From Burkholderiaceae bacterium (GTDB lineage: Bacteria > Pseudomonadota > Gammaproteobacteria > Burkholderiales > Burkholderiaceae_E): 64,000 bases of DNA. The position numbers were made by a program, and so were the translations under genes. The notes below the pieces were generated by a model, which ran no database searches, had not been told where the DNA came from, and was given only the letters and a program-made list of their open reading frames with translations. This document shows, one piece after another, positions 35,025-45,056 of this stretch; position 1 is the stretch's first letter; every line of letters begins with the position of its first letter. Where the stretch lies: NCBI GenBank assembly GCA_023954135.1, contig JAMLIN010000012.1, positions 1 through 64,000 on the forward strand, written 5' to 3'.

Positions 35025-37352
35025 TCAGTCCCGCAATGCGGCCCAGATCTTCGGCGCGGTGAGCGGCATCTGCAGCTCGCGCGCGCGCGCATGCCGGCCG
35101 ACCCGGGAAAGGGCGTCGACCACCGCATTGACGGTGGCCGGGGTTGCGCCGATCGTGCCCAGCTCGCCGACGCCCTTGACCCCGAGCGGATTGGTCAGGC
35201 AGGGGATCGAGGTATCCATGGCGGTACGAAACTCGCCGACCAGATCGGCGCGCGGCATCGCGTAGTCCATGAAGCTGCCCGTCTGCAGCTGGCCGGAATC
35301 CGCCTCGTAGAGGACTTCCTCGCACAGCGCCTGGCCGATGCCCTGGACCGCGCCGCCCTCGAGCTGGCCGACCACGATCATCGGGTTGATGACGCGTCCC
35401 ACGTCGTTGCACGAGACATAGGAGGCGACCCGGACGGTGCCTGTCTCGGGATCGATCTCGACCTCGCAGACATGGCAGCCGTTGGGCCAGGTCGGGCCGC
35501 CGACCCTGGTGCTCGAGTCGACGTCGATCGAGCCGGCGGGCTGGCGCGCCGCGAGCTCGAACAGTCCGATGCCGCGGTCGGTGCCGACCACGGTGAACCG
35601 TGCCTCGTGATACTCGATGTCGTCGCTCGCCACTTCGAGCGCCTCCGCGGCGAGATCGCGGGCGCGGTCGATGGTCCGGTGGGCGCCCTCCTCGAGCGCC
35701 GAGCCACCGGTGAACAGCGATCGCGAGCCGGCGCTGCCGAATCCGTTGGCGCGGTCGGTGTCGCCCTGCACGATGCGGATGCGCTCGATCGGCACGCCGA
35801 AGGCGTCGACCGCGAGCTGGGCATAGCTGGTCGCGATTCCCTGGCCCATCGCCTGGGTCGCGGTGACGATCTCGATGTAGCCGTCGGCCGAGACCCGCAC
35901 GCTGACGTGCTCCTCCAGGGCGTTGCCGCCGGTCCACTCGAGGAAGGTGGCCAGGCCCCTGCCGCGCAACAGGCCGCGTGCGGCCGATTCGGCGGCGCGC
36001 TTCTCGAAGCCGTCCCAGTCCGCCAGGTCCACGCCCTGGTCGAGGATGGACTCGAAGCGGCCGCTGTCGTAGACCTGGCCCATGGCATTGGTGAACGGCA
36101 TCTGCTCGGGCCGGATCATGTTGCGCCGGCGGATCTCGCGCTGGTCGATGCCGGTGACCCGGGACGCCTCGTCCATCAGGCGTTCGATGGTGAAGATGTT
36201 CTCGGGCCGGCCGGCGCCGCGGTAGGCGCCGGTGCTGGCGGTGTGGGTGAGGATCGCCTGGAGCTGCAGGTCGATCAGGCCGATGTCGTAGATGCTGGTC
36301 TGCACCCAGGGTCCGATCAGCAGCTGGATCGCCACGCCGGTGCCGGTCGCGTAGGCGCCGACGTTCGCCTGCGAACGGACCCGCAGGGCGAGGATCCGGC
36401 CGTCGGCATCGAGCGCGAGCTCGGCCTGGCTGTGCAGGTCGCGTCCGGCGCTCGCGCTCAGCATCTCCTCGCTGCGATCGGCGATCCACTTCACCGGCAT
36501 CTCGAGATGGAGCGCGGCGAAGGCGACCACGCCGTCCTCGGGGTAGAGGCCGGTCTTCATGCCGAAACCCCCGCCGACGTCGTCGACCAGGACGCGGATC
36601 CGTTCCTTGTCGATGCCGAGTACATTGTCGGCGAGGGTGTTGCGCACGCCGGTCGGCATCTGGCTGCTCATGCGCACCGTCAGCCGCTCCGAGGTGGTGT
36701 CGTAGTCGGCGGCGACGCTGCGCGGCTCGATCGGCGCGGCGGCCAGGCGCTGGTTGGCGATCGCGAGCGAGATCCGGTGCGCGGCGCGGGCGAAGGCATC
36801 GGCGACGGCCCGCGGATCGCCGTGGCGCATCTCGGCGGCGATGTTGTCCGGCGCCTCGTCGCACAGGGCGGGCGCTCCGGCGGCCACCGCCGATACCGGG
36901 TCGGTCACCGCGGGCAGATCCTCGTAGTCGACGAAGATGGCTTCGCAGGCGTCGAGCGCTGTGCCGCGATCGTCGGCGATGACCGCCGCCACCGGCTCGC
37001 CGACGTAGCGTACCCGCTCGACGGCCAGCGGATGGCGCGCCGGGCTGGCGGCCGGGGTGCCGTCGGGCCGCTTGAAGTTCGGCGGCACCGTCGGCAGTGG
37101 GCCGACGCCGGCGGCGCGCAGCGACTCGCCCGTGAGGACCGCGTGGACACCGGGCATGGCCCGCGCCTCGTCGGCGTCGATCGACAGGATCCGCGCATGC
37201 GCATGGGGCGAGCGCAGGAAGCACAGGATCTTGTAGCCCTGGTTGGCGACGTCGTCGGTATAGCGGCCGCGCCCGGTGAGCAGGGCATCGTCCTCGATGC
37301 GCCGCACCGAGCGTCCGCTGCCGAAGCGCTGTGCGATGGTTTCGGTACTCAT
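35025..37352 (-). CDS. Molybdenum hydroxylase large subunit (xanthine/CO dehydrogenase family)
   Basis: 775 aa. It contains the molybdopterin-binding patterns DDVGGGFGMKTG, AYRGAGRPE, EEHVSVRVSADGYIEIVTAT then QAMGQGIATSYAQ, GSRSLFTGG and VKGVGELGTIGATPA with the probable catalytic Glu. The AYRGAGR signature is that of form II CoxL-type enzymes, not true CO dehydrogenase. These proteins hydroxylate heterocycles or aldehydes, normally as a three-subunit complex with FAD and 2Fe-2S partners. No partner genes lie beside it, so they must be elsewhere or the protein is orphaned. Start ATG 37352 gives MSTETIAQRFGSG. Confidence 0.9.
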   Translation of the reverse strand: MSTETIAQRFGSGRSVRRIEDDALLTGRGRYTDDVANQGYKILCFLRSPHAHARILSIDADEARAMPGVHAVLTGESLRAAGVGPLPTVPPNFKRPDGTPAASPARHPLAVERVRYVGEPVAAVIADDRGTALDACEAIFVDYEDLPAVTDPVSAVAAGAPALCDEAPDNIAAEMRHGDPRAVADAFARAAHRISLAIANQRLAAAPIEPRSVAADYDTTSERLTVRMSSQMPTGVRNTLADNVLGIDKERIRVLVDDVGGGFGMKTGLYPEDGVVAFAALHLEMPVKWIADRSEEMLSASAGRDLHSQAELALDADGRILALRVRSQANVGAYATGTGVAIQLLIGPWVQTSIYDIGLIDLQLQAILTHTASTGAYRGAGRPENIFTIERLMDEASRVTGIDQREIRRRNMIRPEQMPFTNAMGQVYDSGRFESILDQGVDLADWDGFEKRAAESAARGLLRGRGLATFLEWTGGNALEEHVSVRVSADGYIEIVTATQAMGQGIATSYAQLAVDAFGVPIERIRIVQGDTDRANGFGSAGSRSLFTGGSALEEGAHRTIDRARDLAAEALEVASDDIEYHEARFTVVGTDRGIGLFELAARQPAGSIDVDSSTRVGGPTWPNGCHVCEVEIDPETGTVRVASYVSCNDVGRVINPMIVVGQLEGGAVQGIGQALCEEVLYEADSGQLQTGSFMDYAMPRADLVGEFRTAMDTSIPCLTNPLGVKGVGELGTIGATPATVNAVVDALSRVGRHARARELQMPLTAPKIWAALRD

Positions 37353-37458
37353 GTGGAAATCCCGTGGGAAGCTGGGGCGATGATACCGCCCGCGCGGCCG
37401 GGAGCCGTCCGCGCGACACCGGATCGGCTCCGGGGCGAATTGGCCGATAATCGCGTCG

Positions 37459-39273
37459 ATGCAAGCCTCCCCGACCGATCCGGCCATCGCGCCACCCGCG
37501 GCGGCGCGCCCGGGCTGGCGGGTGCTGGCCGGCCTGCAGCCCTTCCTCGGGCGCTATCCGGCGCGGCTCGCGGTGGCCGCGATCGCGCTGCTGGTCGCTG
37601 CCGCCGCCACCCTGGCGGTGCCGATCGCGTTCCGCCATCTCGTCGACCTCGGCTTCGTCGAAGGCGCGGCTGCCGACGGCCGGGGCATCGATGGCGTGTT
37701 CCTCGCGCTCTTCGGCGTCGCGGTGGTGCTCGCCATGGGTACGGCGGTGCGCTACTACAGCGTTTCCTGGCTGGGGGAGCGGATCGCCGCCGATCTGCGC
37801 GAATCGGTCTATTCCCGCGTCCTGCGCCAGGATCCCCGTTTCTTCGAGACGATGCGCACGGGCGAGATCCTCTCGCGCCTGTCGGCCGACACCACCCTGA
37901 TCCAGACCCTCGTCGGCACCAGCGTCTCGCTCGGATTGCGAAACGCACTGCTGTTCGCGGGCGGCATCGCGATGATGCTGGTCACCAGCGGCCGCCTGGC
38001 CGGGCTGATCGTGGCGCTGATGCTGATCGTGGTCGCTCCGATCCTCGCCTTCGGACGGCGGGTGCGGCGCCTGTCGCGAACCAGCCAGGATCGCCTGGCC
38101 GACGCCAGCGCGCTGGCCGGCGAGACGCTCGGCGCCATGGCGATCGTGCAGGCCTTCGTGCGCGAACCGCTCGAGACCCGCCGCTATGCGGCCGCAACCG
38201 AGGCGGCGTTCGCGAGCGCGGTGCGGCGTACCCGGGCCCGGGCGCTGCTGACGGTGCTCGCGATCGTCCTGGTGTTCGGGGCGGTCGTCTTCGTGCTCTG
38301 GCTCGGCGCCCAGGCGGTGATGGCGGGCAGCATGAGTCCGGGCGAGCTTGCCCAGTTCGTCCTCTACGCGGTGCTCGTCGCCGGCGCGGCGGGCGCGATC
38401 GCCGAGGTGTTCGGCGATGTGCAGCGGGCCGCCGGCGCCACCGAGCGGCTTCTCGACCTGCTCCATGCGCAGCCCCTCATCCGCCCCGGCACGAGGCGGC
38501 TCGCCTCCCGGGGTCCGGCCGACCCGCCCGGCATCACGATGGCCTTCGAGTCCGTCGGCTTCGCCTATCCGTCGCGGCCGGACGATCCCGCCCTGGTCGA
38601 TCTCTCGTTCCGGGCCGAACGAGGCGAGACGGTGGCGATCGTCGGCCCGTCCGGCGCCGGCAAGACGACGATCTTCCAGCTGCTGCTGCGTTTCCATGAC
38701 CCCTCCCGCGGTCGTATCCGCCTCGAGGGCGTGGACACGCGCGAGCTGACGCTCGAGTCGCTGCGCGAGTCGATGGGCTTCGTCTCCCAGGACAGCGCCG
38801 TGTTCTCGGTCGACGTGATGGAGAACATCCGCTACGGCCGGCTCGAGGCGAGCGATGCCGAGGTGATCGCCGCCGCCCGCGCGGCTCATGCGCACGAGTT
38901 CATCGAGCGGCTTCCCGACGGCTACCGTACCGCGCTCGGCGAGCGCGGGGTGCGCCTGTCGGGCGGCCAGCGCCAGCGCATCGCGATCGCCCGCGCGCTG
39001 CTGCGCAATCCGCCGCTGCTGTTGCTCGACGAAGCGACCAGCGCGCTCGACGCCGAAAGCGAGCGCGCGGTGCAGGCTGCGCTGGCCGATGCGATGCAGG
39101 CCCGTACCACCCTGGTGATCGCCCATCGGCTCGCCACCGTGATGCACGCCGATCGCATCCTGGTGCTCGACGCCGGGCGTCTCGTCGAATCGGGCTCGCA
39201 TGCCGACCTGGTCGCGGCAGGCGGCCTCTATGCGCGGCTGGCCGCGATGCAGTTCGATGGCGCCAGCCGCTAG
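37459..39273 (+). CDS. ABC exporter (fused permease and ATPase)
   Basis: 604 aa. An N-terminal six-helix membrane domain (LAVAAIALLVAAAATLAVPI, FLALFGVAVVLAMGTAV, LRNALLFAGGIAMMLV) is followed by the ATPase: Walker A GPSGAGKTT, signature LSGGQRQRIAIA, Walker B LLLLDEATSALD and the H-loop IAHRLATV. It is of the MsbA/lipid-exporter type, exporting a lipid or drug as a homodimer. It is divergent from the molybdenum hydroxylase gene (106 bp between starts). The substrate is unknown; lipid A flippase proper is usually elsewhere in betaproteobacteria. Confidence 0.93.
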   Translation: MQASPTDPAIAPPAAARPGWRVLAGLQPFLGRYPARLAVAAIALLVAAAATLAVPIAFRHLVDLGFVEGAAADGRGIDGVFLALFGVAVVLAMGTAVRYYSVSWLGERIAADLRESVYSRVLRQDPRFFETMRTGEILSRLSADTTLIQTLVGTSVSLGLRNALLFAGGIAMMLVTSGRLAGLIVALMLIVVAPILAFGRRVRRLSRTSQDRLADASALAGETLGAMAIVQAFVREPLETRRYAAATEAAFASAVRRTRARALLTVLAIVLVFGAVVFVLWLGAQAVMAGSMSPGELAQFVLYAVLVAGAAGAIAEVFGDVQRAAGATERLLDLLHAQPLIRPGTRRLASRGPADPPGITMAFESVGFAYPSRPDDPALVDLSFRAERGETVAIVGPSGAGKTTIFQLLLRFHDPSRGRIRLEGVDTRELTLESLRESMGFVSQDSAVFSVDVMENIRYGRLEASDAEVIAAARAAHAHEFIERLPDGYRTALGERGVRLSGGQRQRIAIARALLRNPPLLLLDEATSALDAESERAVQAALADAMQARTTLVIAHRLATVMHADRILVLDAGRLVESGSHADLVAAGGLYARLAAMQFDGASR

Positions 39274-39353
39274 AATGCGCACTGGCGCCGTCGATCGAAA
39301 CGGCGGAGGGCCGGACTTCCGGCGGCTTGCAGCATCCCCATGAGGAGGAGACG

Positions 39354-40205
39354 GTGAAACTGGTTCGTTATGGCAGACCCGGCCGCGAGAAGCCCGGGCT
39401 GATCGATGCCGACGGCAAGCTGCGCAGCCTCGCTGCGGTGATCGACGACATCGATGCGGCGACGCTGGCACCGAAGTCGCTTGCACGGCTCGCGAAGATC
39501 GATCCGCGGAGCCTGCCGGCGGTGCGCGGCCGGCCCCGCTTCGGCACTCCGGTCAACGGGGTCCGCAAGTTTCTCGGGATCGGGCTCAACTATGCCGACC
39601 ATGCCGCCGAAACCGGGATGCCGATCCCGGCCGAGCCGATTGTCTTCACCAAGGCGATCAGCTGCATCCAGGGGCCCGACGACGACGTCATGCTGCCGCG
39701 CGGCTCGGTCAAGGGCGACTGGGAGGTGGAGCTCGGCATCGTGATCGGCTCGGTCGCGCGCAACGTACCGCTCAAGGGTGCCCTCGAATACGTCGCCGGC
39801 TACACCGTCGTCAACGATGTCTCCGAGCGCGAATTCCAGATCGAGCGCGGCGGCAGCTGGGACAAGGGCAAGGGTTGCGACACCTTCGGTCCGGTGGGGC
39901 CCTGGCTGGTGACCCGCGACGAGATCCCCGATCCGCAGTCGCTCGGGCTCTGGCTCGACCTGAACGGCGAGCCGATGCAGCGCGGCACCACGAGCACCAT
40001 GATCTTCGACTGCGCCACGCTGGTTTCCTACGTCAGCCGCTTCATCACCCTCGAGCCCGGTGACATCATCACCACCGGCACGCCGCCGGGCGTGGGCTCG
40101 GGTCGCAAGCCGCCGCGCTTTCTCAAGGCGGGCGACGTGATGACCCTGGGCATCGCCGGGCTGGGCGAGCAGCAGCAGAAGGTCGTGCGCTACCGTCGGG
40201 CATGA
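39354..40205 (+). CDS. Fumarylacetoacetate hydrolase family protein
   Basis: 283 aa from GTG 39354, which has GAGGAGGAG just upstream. Family core: KFLGIGLNYADHAAETGMPI, EPIVFTKAISCIQGPDD, GDWEVELGIVIG (metal-binding Glu), VVNDVSEREFQIERGG, GKGCDTFGPVGPWLVT and PGDIITTGTPPGVG. Members are Mg-dependent C-C hydrolases, decarboxylases or 2-hydroxyhepta-diene isomerases, often called ureidoglycolate lyase-like. It is followed by a 2-hydroxyacid dehydrogenase, probably in the same operon. The reaction is not known. Confidence 0.9.
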   Translation: MKLVRYGRPGREKPGLIDADGKLRSLAAVIDDIDAATLAPKSLARLAKIDPRSLPAVRGRPRFGTPVNGVRKFLGIGLNYADHAAETGMPIPAEPIVFTKAISCIQGPDDDVMLPRGSVKGDWEVELGIVIGSVARNVPLKGALEYVAGYTVVNDVSEREFQIERGGSWDKGKGCDTFGPVGPWLVTRDEIPDPQSLGLWLDLNGEPMQRGTTSTMIFDCATLVSYVSRFITLEPGDIITTGTPPGVGSGRKPPRFLKAGDVMTLGIAGLGEQQQKVVRYRRA

Positions 40206-40276
40206 ATCATCCGGGGTGGCGGGCTTCGGCCGAATGCCCGCCGCCCTGCAACAGCACTGGCGATCCGAGAAAGACG

Positions 40277-41230
40277 ATGAGCACTGGCAACGAGCGTCCC
40301 CTGGTTCCGATTCTCACCCCGCTGCATGCGCCGACCCTGGCCGAGCTGCACGCGACCTATGACTGCCGCAATCTCTGGAAGGGCGCGCCCGGCCAGGCGT
40401 CGCTCGCCGACGTGGCGGACCGTGCCGAGGTGGTCGTCACCTTCAGCCCCAAGGGCATCGACGCCGCGACGATCGCGGCGCTGCCGAAGCTGCGCCTGGT
40501 CGCCTGCTTCGGCGTCGGCGTGGATGCGGTCGACCTCGAGGCCTGCCGTGCCCGCGGCATCCGGGTCACCAATACGCCCGACGTGCTCACCGAGGATGTG
40601 GCCGACATGGCGATGGCGCTGATGCTCGCCACGCTGCGTCGGATCGTGGTCGGCGACCGGCATGTCCGCGAGGGGCGGTGGCTGTCGGGGCCGTTGCCGC
40701 TCACCACATCGCTGACGCGCAAGCGGGTCGGCATCGTCGGGCTCGGCCGGATCGGCGCGGCCATCGCCTCGCGCTGCGAGGCTTTCGGCTGCACCATCGC
40801 CTGGCACGGGCCGCGGCCCAAGAAGGACGTCGCGTGGCAGTACCATGCCGATCCCCGCGAGCTGGCGGCCTGGGCCGACGTGCTCGTGGCCGCCTGTCCC
40901 GGCGGTCCGGAGACCCTCGGCATCATCTCGCGCGAGGTGATCGAGGCACTCGGCCCGCAGGGTGTGTTCGTGAACATCGCGCGAGGCTCGGTGGTCGACG
41001 AGCCCGCGCTGGTCGAAGCCCTGGCCGCCGGACGGCTGGGCGGGGCGGGTCTCGATGTATTCGTCGACGAGCCGCGCGTTCCCGAGGCGCTCTTCGGGCT
41101 GGACTCGGTCGTGCTCGCGCCGCATGCCGCCAGCGGCACCAACGAGACCCGGACCGCGATGGGCCGGCTGGTGCTCGACAATGTCGCCGCCTGGTTCGCC
41201 GGTCGACCCCTGCTCACCCCGGTGGTCTGA
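40277..41230 (+). CDS. D-isomer-specific 2-hydroxyacid dehydrogenase
   Basis: 317 aa from ATG 40277. The NAD-binding Rossmann motif GIVGLGRIGAAIA (about 154-166), the catalytic Arg in NIARGSVVDE, the Glu in FVDEPRVPEAL and the His in APHAASGT are all present. Members reduce 2-keto acids such as hydroxypyruvate or glyoxylate to D-2-hydroxyacids. An earlier ATG at 40202 overlaps the preceding stop, but its extra 25 residues are not family-like. It probably acts with the FAH-family protein on keto acids. It ends just before repeat copy 2. Confidence 0.9.
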   Translation: MSTGNERPLVPILTPLHAPTLAELHATYDCRNLWKGAPGQASLADVADRAEVVVTFSPKGIDAATIAALPKLRLVACFGVGVDAVDLEACRARGIRVTNTPDVLTEDVADMAMALMLATLRRIVVGDRHVREGRWLSGPLPLTTSLTRKRVGIVGLGRIGAAIASRCEAFGCTIAWHGPRPKKDVAWQYHADPRELAAWADVLVAACPGGPETLGIISREVIEALGPQGVFVNIARGSVVDEPALVEALAAGRLGGAGLDVFVDEPRVPEALFGLDSVVLAPHAASGTNETRTAMGRLVLDNVAAWFAGRPLLTPVV

Positions 41231-41250
41231 GGTGGGCGCGGCGTCGGCTT

Positions 41251-41329
41251 CTCAAGGAAACGCCGGGCCGCCCCAAGTTTCCTTGACCCCCCGCGGGGGG
41301 CGGGCTGGGCGCAGCCCGGCCCTGGGGGC
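41251..41329 (-). repeat. Dispersed palindromic repeat, copy 2
   Basis: The reverse complement of this 79-bp unit matches 28833-28909 with only a few differences in the central GC tract (CCCCCGCGGGGGG against CCCCCGAGGGGG). It again lies between convergent genes (stops at 41230 and 41332) and probably acts as a two-way terminator. Confidence 0.85.
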
Positions 41330-41331
41330 GT

Positions 41332-41886
41332 TCAGTAGTCGTCCAGGAGCGGATTCCGGAGGCGTTCGATCATCTGCGCGACGGTCCGGGTAGGGCCGCC
41401 GCCATCGCATACCGCCTTGTAGATCGCGGTCAGGTACGGGGTATGGTTGCGGCCCTGGGTGACCGGGCGCCAGTCGACGGGTTCGAGCCGGCGCCAGCCG
41501 CCGTCGCTCCTGCCGGTGGCGAGCAGCGCCAGCGTCTTCTCGGCGCAGTCGAAGCCGTAGTGGGAGATCGTGCGCGCCCCGCTCGAGGATTCGACGACGA
41601 CCGTGGCGCGCACATACGGGCTCTCGATGGCGATGCTCGGGCGATCGAGCCAGTGGCGCCGGGTGCCGGCGCCCTCGGGCTGGTAGGCGATCAGGCCGGA
41701 CGGTCCGGCAACCGGGGGGATGGTCTCGGGCATCTCGAGCGGATCGGCGGGAACCTCCTCGGGCCCGGTCGAGCGCACCGGCCCGATGGTCTCGTCGCTC
41801 TCCAGGGCCAGCGACGGATTCATGGCGAGGGCGGCCGCCAGCAGCGCCCCGGTCGCGAGGGCGAGCGCGCGCGTGCCGCGGCTCAC
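41332..41886 (-). CDS. CNP1-like family protein
   Basis: 184 aa with a signal peptide ([20 protein letters not shown]). The conserved core is [20 protein letters not shown] then [19 protein letters not shown] and [20 protein letters not shown], with a Cys pair that could form a disulphide. The family is found in betaproteobacteria next to rppH and has no known activity; it is probably periplasmic. Its start overlaps the rppH stop by 4 bases (ATGA), so the two are one operon. Confidence 0.85.
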   Translation of the reverse strand: MSRGTRALALATGALLAAALAMNPSLALESDETIGPVRSTGPEEVPADPLEMPETIPPVAGPSGLIAYQPEGAGTRRHWLDRPSIAIESPYVRATVVVESSSGARTISHYGFDCAEKTLALLATGRSDGGWRRLEPVDWRPVTQGRNHTPYLTAIYKAVCDGGGPTRTVAQMIERLRNPLLDDY

Positions 41887-42440
41887 GTCCCGGCTCCTTC
41901 CGCGCCGGGTGCCGGATCCTTCACCGGCAGGCCGGCGGCGTCACGGCCGGGTCGTTGTCGGCCCGGCCGGCGCGTCATCAGCAGCGAGAGCTCGTCGAGC
42001 GCCTGCCGATAGACGTCCCGCTTGAAGTCGATCACCGACTCGAGCGGAATCCAGTAGTCATGCCAACGCCAGGCGTCGAATTCCGGGTGCTGCGTCGCCC
42101 GCAGGTCGATGTCCGTATCCCGGCCCACCAGACGCAGCAGAAACCAGATCTGCTTCTGGCCGCGGTAGTGGCCTCGCCACTCGCGCCGGACCCAGTGGGT
42201 CGGAACGTCGTAGCGCAGCCAGTCGCGGGTACGGCCGATGATCCGCACATGTTCGCGAAGCAGCCCGACTTCCTCGTGCAGCTCGCGGTACATCGCCTCC
42301 TCGGGCGATTCGCCGCGCTTGATCCCCCCCTGGGGGAACTGCCAGGAATGCTCGCGGGCCCGCTTTCCCCAGAAAACCTCGTTTCGATGATTGACGAGAA
42401 CGATCCCGACGTTGGGGCGGTAGCCGTCGCGATCCAGCAT
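41883..42440 (-). CDS. rppH: RNA pyrophosphohydrolase
   Basis: 185 aa Nudix hydrolase. The Nudix box [20 protein letters not shown] then VGL is complete. [20 protein letters not shown] at the start and [20 protein letters not shown] near the C-terminus are RppH-specific. It removes pyrophosphate from 5'-triphosphorylated mRNAs and so triggers decay. It is divergent from proS (70 bp between starts). The C-terminus has a basic linker ([11 protein letters not shown]). Confidence 0.95.
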   Translation of the reverse strand: MLDRDGYRPNVGIVLVNHRNEVFWGKRAREHSWQFPQGGIKRGESPEEAMYRELHEEVGLLREHVRIIGRTRDWLRYDVPTHWVRREWRGHYRGQKQIWFLLRLVGRDTDIDLRATQHPEFDAWRWHDYWIPLESVIDFKRDVYRQALDELSLLMTRRPGRQRPGRDAAGLPVKDPAPGAEGAGT

Positions 42441-42510
42441 GGCTGCACCCCTCGATCCCTTAGAATGACGACGATTATATCGACCGCCCTCCGATCAGAG
42501 CGCCCCGTCC

Positions 42511-44262
42511 ATGAAAGCCTCCGAGTTCCATCTCTCCACCCTCAAGGAGGCGCCCGCCGATGCGGAGGTCGCCAGCCATCGCCTGATGACCCGGGCGGGC
42601 ATGATCCGGCGCCTGGCCGGGGGCATCTACACCTACATGCCGCTGGGCCTGCGCACGATCCGGCGCATCGAGGCGATCATCCGCGAGGAGATGAACCGTG
42701 CCGGGGCGATCGAGCTGTTGATGCCGGTGGTCCAGCCCGCCGAGCTCTGGCAGGAATCCGGGCGCTGGGACAAGTACGGCCCCGAGCTGCTGCGCCTGCG
42801 CGACCGCCACCAGCGCGACTTCATCGTCCAGCCGACGTCGGAGGAAGTGATCACCGATATCGCCCGCCAGGAAGTCCGCAGCTACCGGCAGATGCCGAAG
42901 AACTTCTATCACATCCAGACCAAGTTCCGGGACGAGCGGCGGCCGCGCTTCGGCATCATGCGCGGTCGCGAGTTCACCATGAAGGACGGCTACTCCTTCG
43001 ATCGCGACCAGACCGCCGCGCTGGCGAGCTACCAGCGCATGTACGACGCCTACATCCGCATCTTCGAGCGGATGGGCCTGCGGTTCCGGGCGGTGGCCGC
43101 CGATACCGGCGCGATCGGCGGCTCGGCGAGCCACGAATTCCAGGTGATCGCCGATACCGGCGAGGACGCCATCGCCTGGTGCCCGGACTCCGACTATGCC
43201 GCCAACGTCGAGCTGGCCGAGGCCGTCGCGCCGGCCGGCTCCCGTGCCGCGCCGGCGCAGGCCCTCGAGAAGACGCCGACGCCGGGGCAGGCGCGCTGCG
43301 AGGACGTCGCCCGCTTCCTCGGCCTGCCGCTCGAGCGCACCGTCAAGTCGCTCGTGCTGGCGGTCGATCGCGAGGATGCGCCCGCCGATGTCTGGCTGCT
43401 GCTGGTCCGGGGCGACCATGACCTGAACGAGGTCAAGGCGGGCAAGGTGGCGGGGCTCGGCGGCTTTCGCTTCGCGACCGAGGCCGAGATCCTCGAGCAC
43501 TTCGGCTCTCCGCCCGGCTATCTCGGCCCGGTGGGCACGGCCAGGCCGGTGCGGATCGTGATCGATCGCAGCGTGGCGCTCATGAGCGACTTCGTCTGCG
43601 GCGCGAACTTCGACGACCATCATTACACTGGGGTCAACTGGGGGCGCGACCTGCCCGAGCCCGCGCCCGAAGGGGAGGACGGCCCGGTGCGCGTCGCCGA
43701 CATCCGCAATGTCCGCGAAGGCGATCCCTCGCCCGACGGGCGGGGCCTGCTGTCGATCCAGCGCGGCATCGAGGTCGGCCACGTCTTCTACCTCGGCACG
43801 CGCTATTCCGAGCCGATGGCCGCGACCTTCGTCGACGAGGATGGTCGGGCGAAACCCTTCGAGATGGGCTGCTACGGCATCGGGGTGACCCGGCTCGTCG
43901 GCGCGGCGATCGAGCAGAACCACGACGAGCGCGGCATCGTGTGGCCGGCACCGATAGCGCCTTTCGAGGTCGTCGTCTGTCCGCTCGGCTGGGGCCGCTC
44001 GGAGGCCGTGCGCGACACCGCCATCCGGATCCACGACGAGCTGGCCGCGGCCGGCATCGACGTGATCCTCGACGACCGGGGCGAGCGTCCCGGCGTGATG
44101 TTCGCCGAATGGGAGCTGATCGGGGTGCCCTGGCGGATCAACGTCGGCGACCGCGGGCTTGCCGAGGGCCAGGTCGAGCTCGTCGAGCGCCGTGGCCTGC
44201 AGACCCGCCTGGTGGCGGTCGACGAGGTGGTCGCCGAGCTCATGGGCGGGCTGCGAAGCTAG
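42511..44262 (+). CDS. proS: Prolyl-tRNA synthetase (bacterial type with editing domain)
   Basis: 583 aa. The class II core motifs are [20 protein letters not shown] (motif 1 region), [20 protein letters not shown] (motif 2) and [18 protein letters not shown] (motif 3). The editing domain (about 225-390) lies between motifs 2 and 3, and the C-terminal anticodon-binding domain is normal. It charges tRNA-Pro, including the CGG isoacceptor at 20452. ATG 42511 is the standard start ([20 protein letters not shown]). Confidence 0.97.
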   Translation: MKASEFHLSTLKEAPADAEVASHRLMTRAGMIRRLAGGIYTYMPLGLRTIRRIEAIIREEMNRAGAIELLMPVVQPAELWQESGRWDKYGPELLRLRDRHQRDFIVQPTSEEVITDIARQEVRSYRQMPKNFYHIQTKFRDERRPRFGIMRGREFTMKDGYSFDRDQTAALASYQRMYDAYIRIFERMGLRFRAVAADTGAIGGSASHEFQVIADTGEDAIAWCPDSDYAANVELAEAVAPAGSRAAPAQALEKTPTPGQARCEDVARFLGLPLERTVKSLVLAVDREDAPADVWLLLVRGDHDLNEVKAGKVAGLGGFRFATEAEILEHFGSPPGYLGPVGTARPVRIVIDRSVALMSDFVCGANFDDHHYTGVNWGRDLPEPAPEGEDGPVRVADIRNVREGDPSPDGRGLLSIQRGIEVGHVFYLGTRYSEPMAATFVDEDGRAKPFEMGCYGIGVTRLVGAAIEQNHDERGIVWPAPIAPFEVVVCPLGWGRSEAVRDTAIRIHDELAAAGIDVILDDRGERPGVMFAEWELIGVPWRINVGDRGLAEGQVELVERRGLQTRLVAVDEVVAELMGGLRS

Positions 44263-44351
44263 GAGCTTCATCGGCCCGGCTGCGCCGTTCGTCTGCCCGG
44301 CCATCCGGCCGATGGCCGAGGGCGCCGGCGCCATGCTATCTGCTTGCGGTG

Positions 44352-45056
44352 ATGAATCCCGCAAGCCCGTCCCGATCCCTTTCGCCGCGCCGCCGGTTCG
44401 CCAGGGCCTGCGCCCTGGCATTGGCCGCCGGCCTGCTCGTCGGCGCCCCGGCGCTGGCGGGCCAGCAACAATACGAGCCGCTCGCGGATTCGGTGCGCAG
44501 CGCCATGTCCGCATCGCTCGCCGGCGGGGTCGACATGCGGGCGTACTACGAATCCGACGCGCATCGGGACGACTGGCTCGCCCAGATGGCGGTCCGGCTT
44601 CCGCGCCGCTGGATCCCGGACGACATCCTGCGCATCGAGTTCCTCGAAGCGGTGCGCTACGAGGCGCAGCGCGCCGGCCTCGATCCTGCGCTGGTCCTCG
44701 GCCTGATCCAGGTCGAGAGCAACTTCCGCCAGTACGCCGTCTCCTCGGCCGGCGCCCGCGGCCTGATGCAGGTCATGCCCTTCTGGACCCGCCTGATCGG
44801 CGACGGCGACGAGTCGCGCCTGTTCGACATGCGCACCAACCTGCGCTACGGCTGCACGATCCTGCGCCACTACATCGACATCGAGCGCGGCGACCTGTTC
44901 CGCGCGCTCGGCCGCTACAACGGCAGCCTCGGGCGGGCTCCCTATCCGCAGGCCGTGCGGCGTGCCTGGGATCGCTGGCGCTACGACCCGACGGCGGGAG
45001 AAACCCGGACCGCCGGAGCGGGCAGCGAAGCCGAAGCGGGGGCCGGCGCCGGCTGA
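44352..45056 (+). CDS. Lytic transglycosylase (SLT domain)
   Basis: 234 aa with a signal peptide (CALALAAGLLVGAPALA). The catalytic domain has LVLGLIQVESNFRQYAVSSA then GARGLMQVMPFW, with the catalytic Glu in VESN, and later ALGRYNGSLGR. It cleaves peptidoglycan in the periplasm. It is downstream of proS, as in other betaproteobacteria. The Gly/Ala/Glu-rich tail (TAGAGSEAEAGAGAG) overlaps the end of the opposite-strand MarR gene by 76 bases. Confidence 0.93.
   Translation: MNPASPSRSLSPRRRFARACALALAAGLLVGAPALAGQQQYEPLADSVRSAMSASLAGGVDMRAYYESDAHRDDWLAQMAVRLPRRWIPDDILRIEFLEAVRYEAQRAGLDPALVLGLIQVESNFRQYAVSSAGARGLMQVMPFWTRLIGDGDESRLFDMRTNLRYGCTILRHYIDIERGDLFRALGRYNGSLGRAPYPQAVRRAWDRWRYDPTAGETRTAGAGSEAEAGAGAG

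Noticed and set aside
33930-38699. A 1589-codon plus-strand frame and a 1499-codon minus-strand frame (34987-39486) overlapping the GGDEF, molybdenum hydroxylase and ABC genes
   Set aside because: Arg/Ala/Gly-rich translations with no domains, antisense or out of frame to well-supported genes; expected at this GC content.
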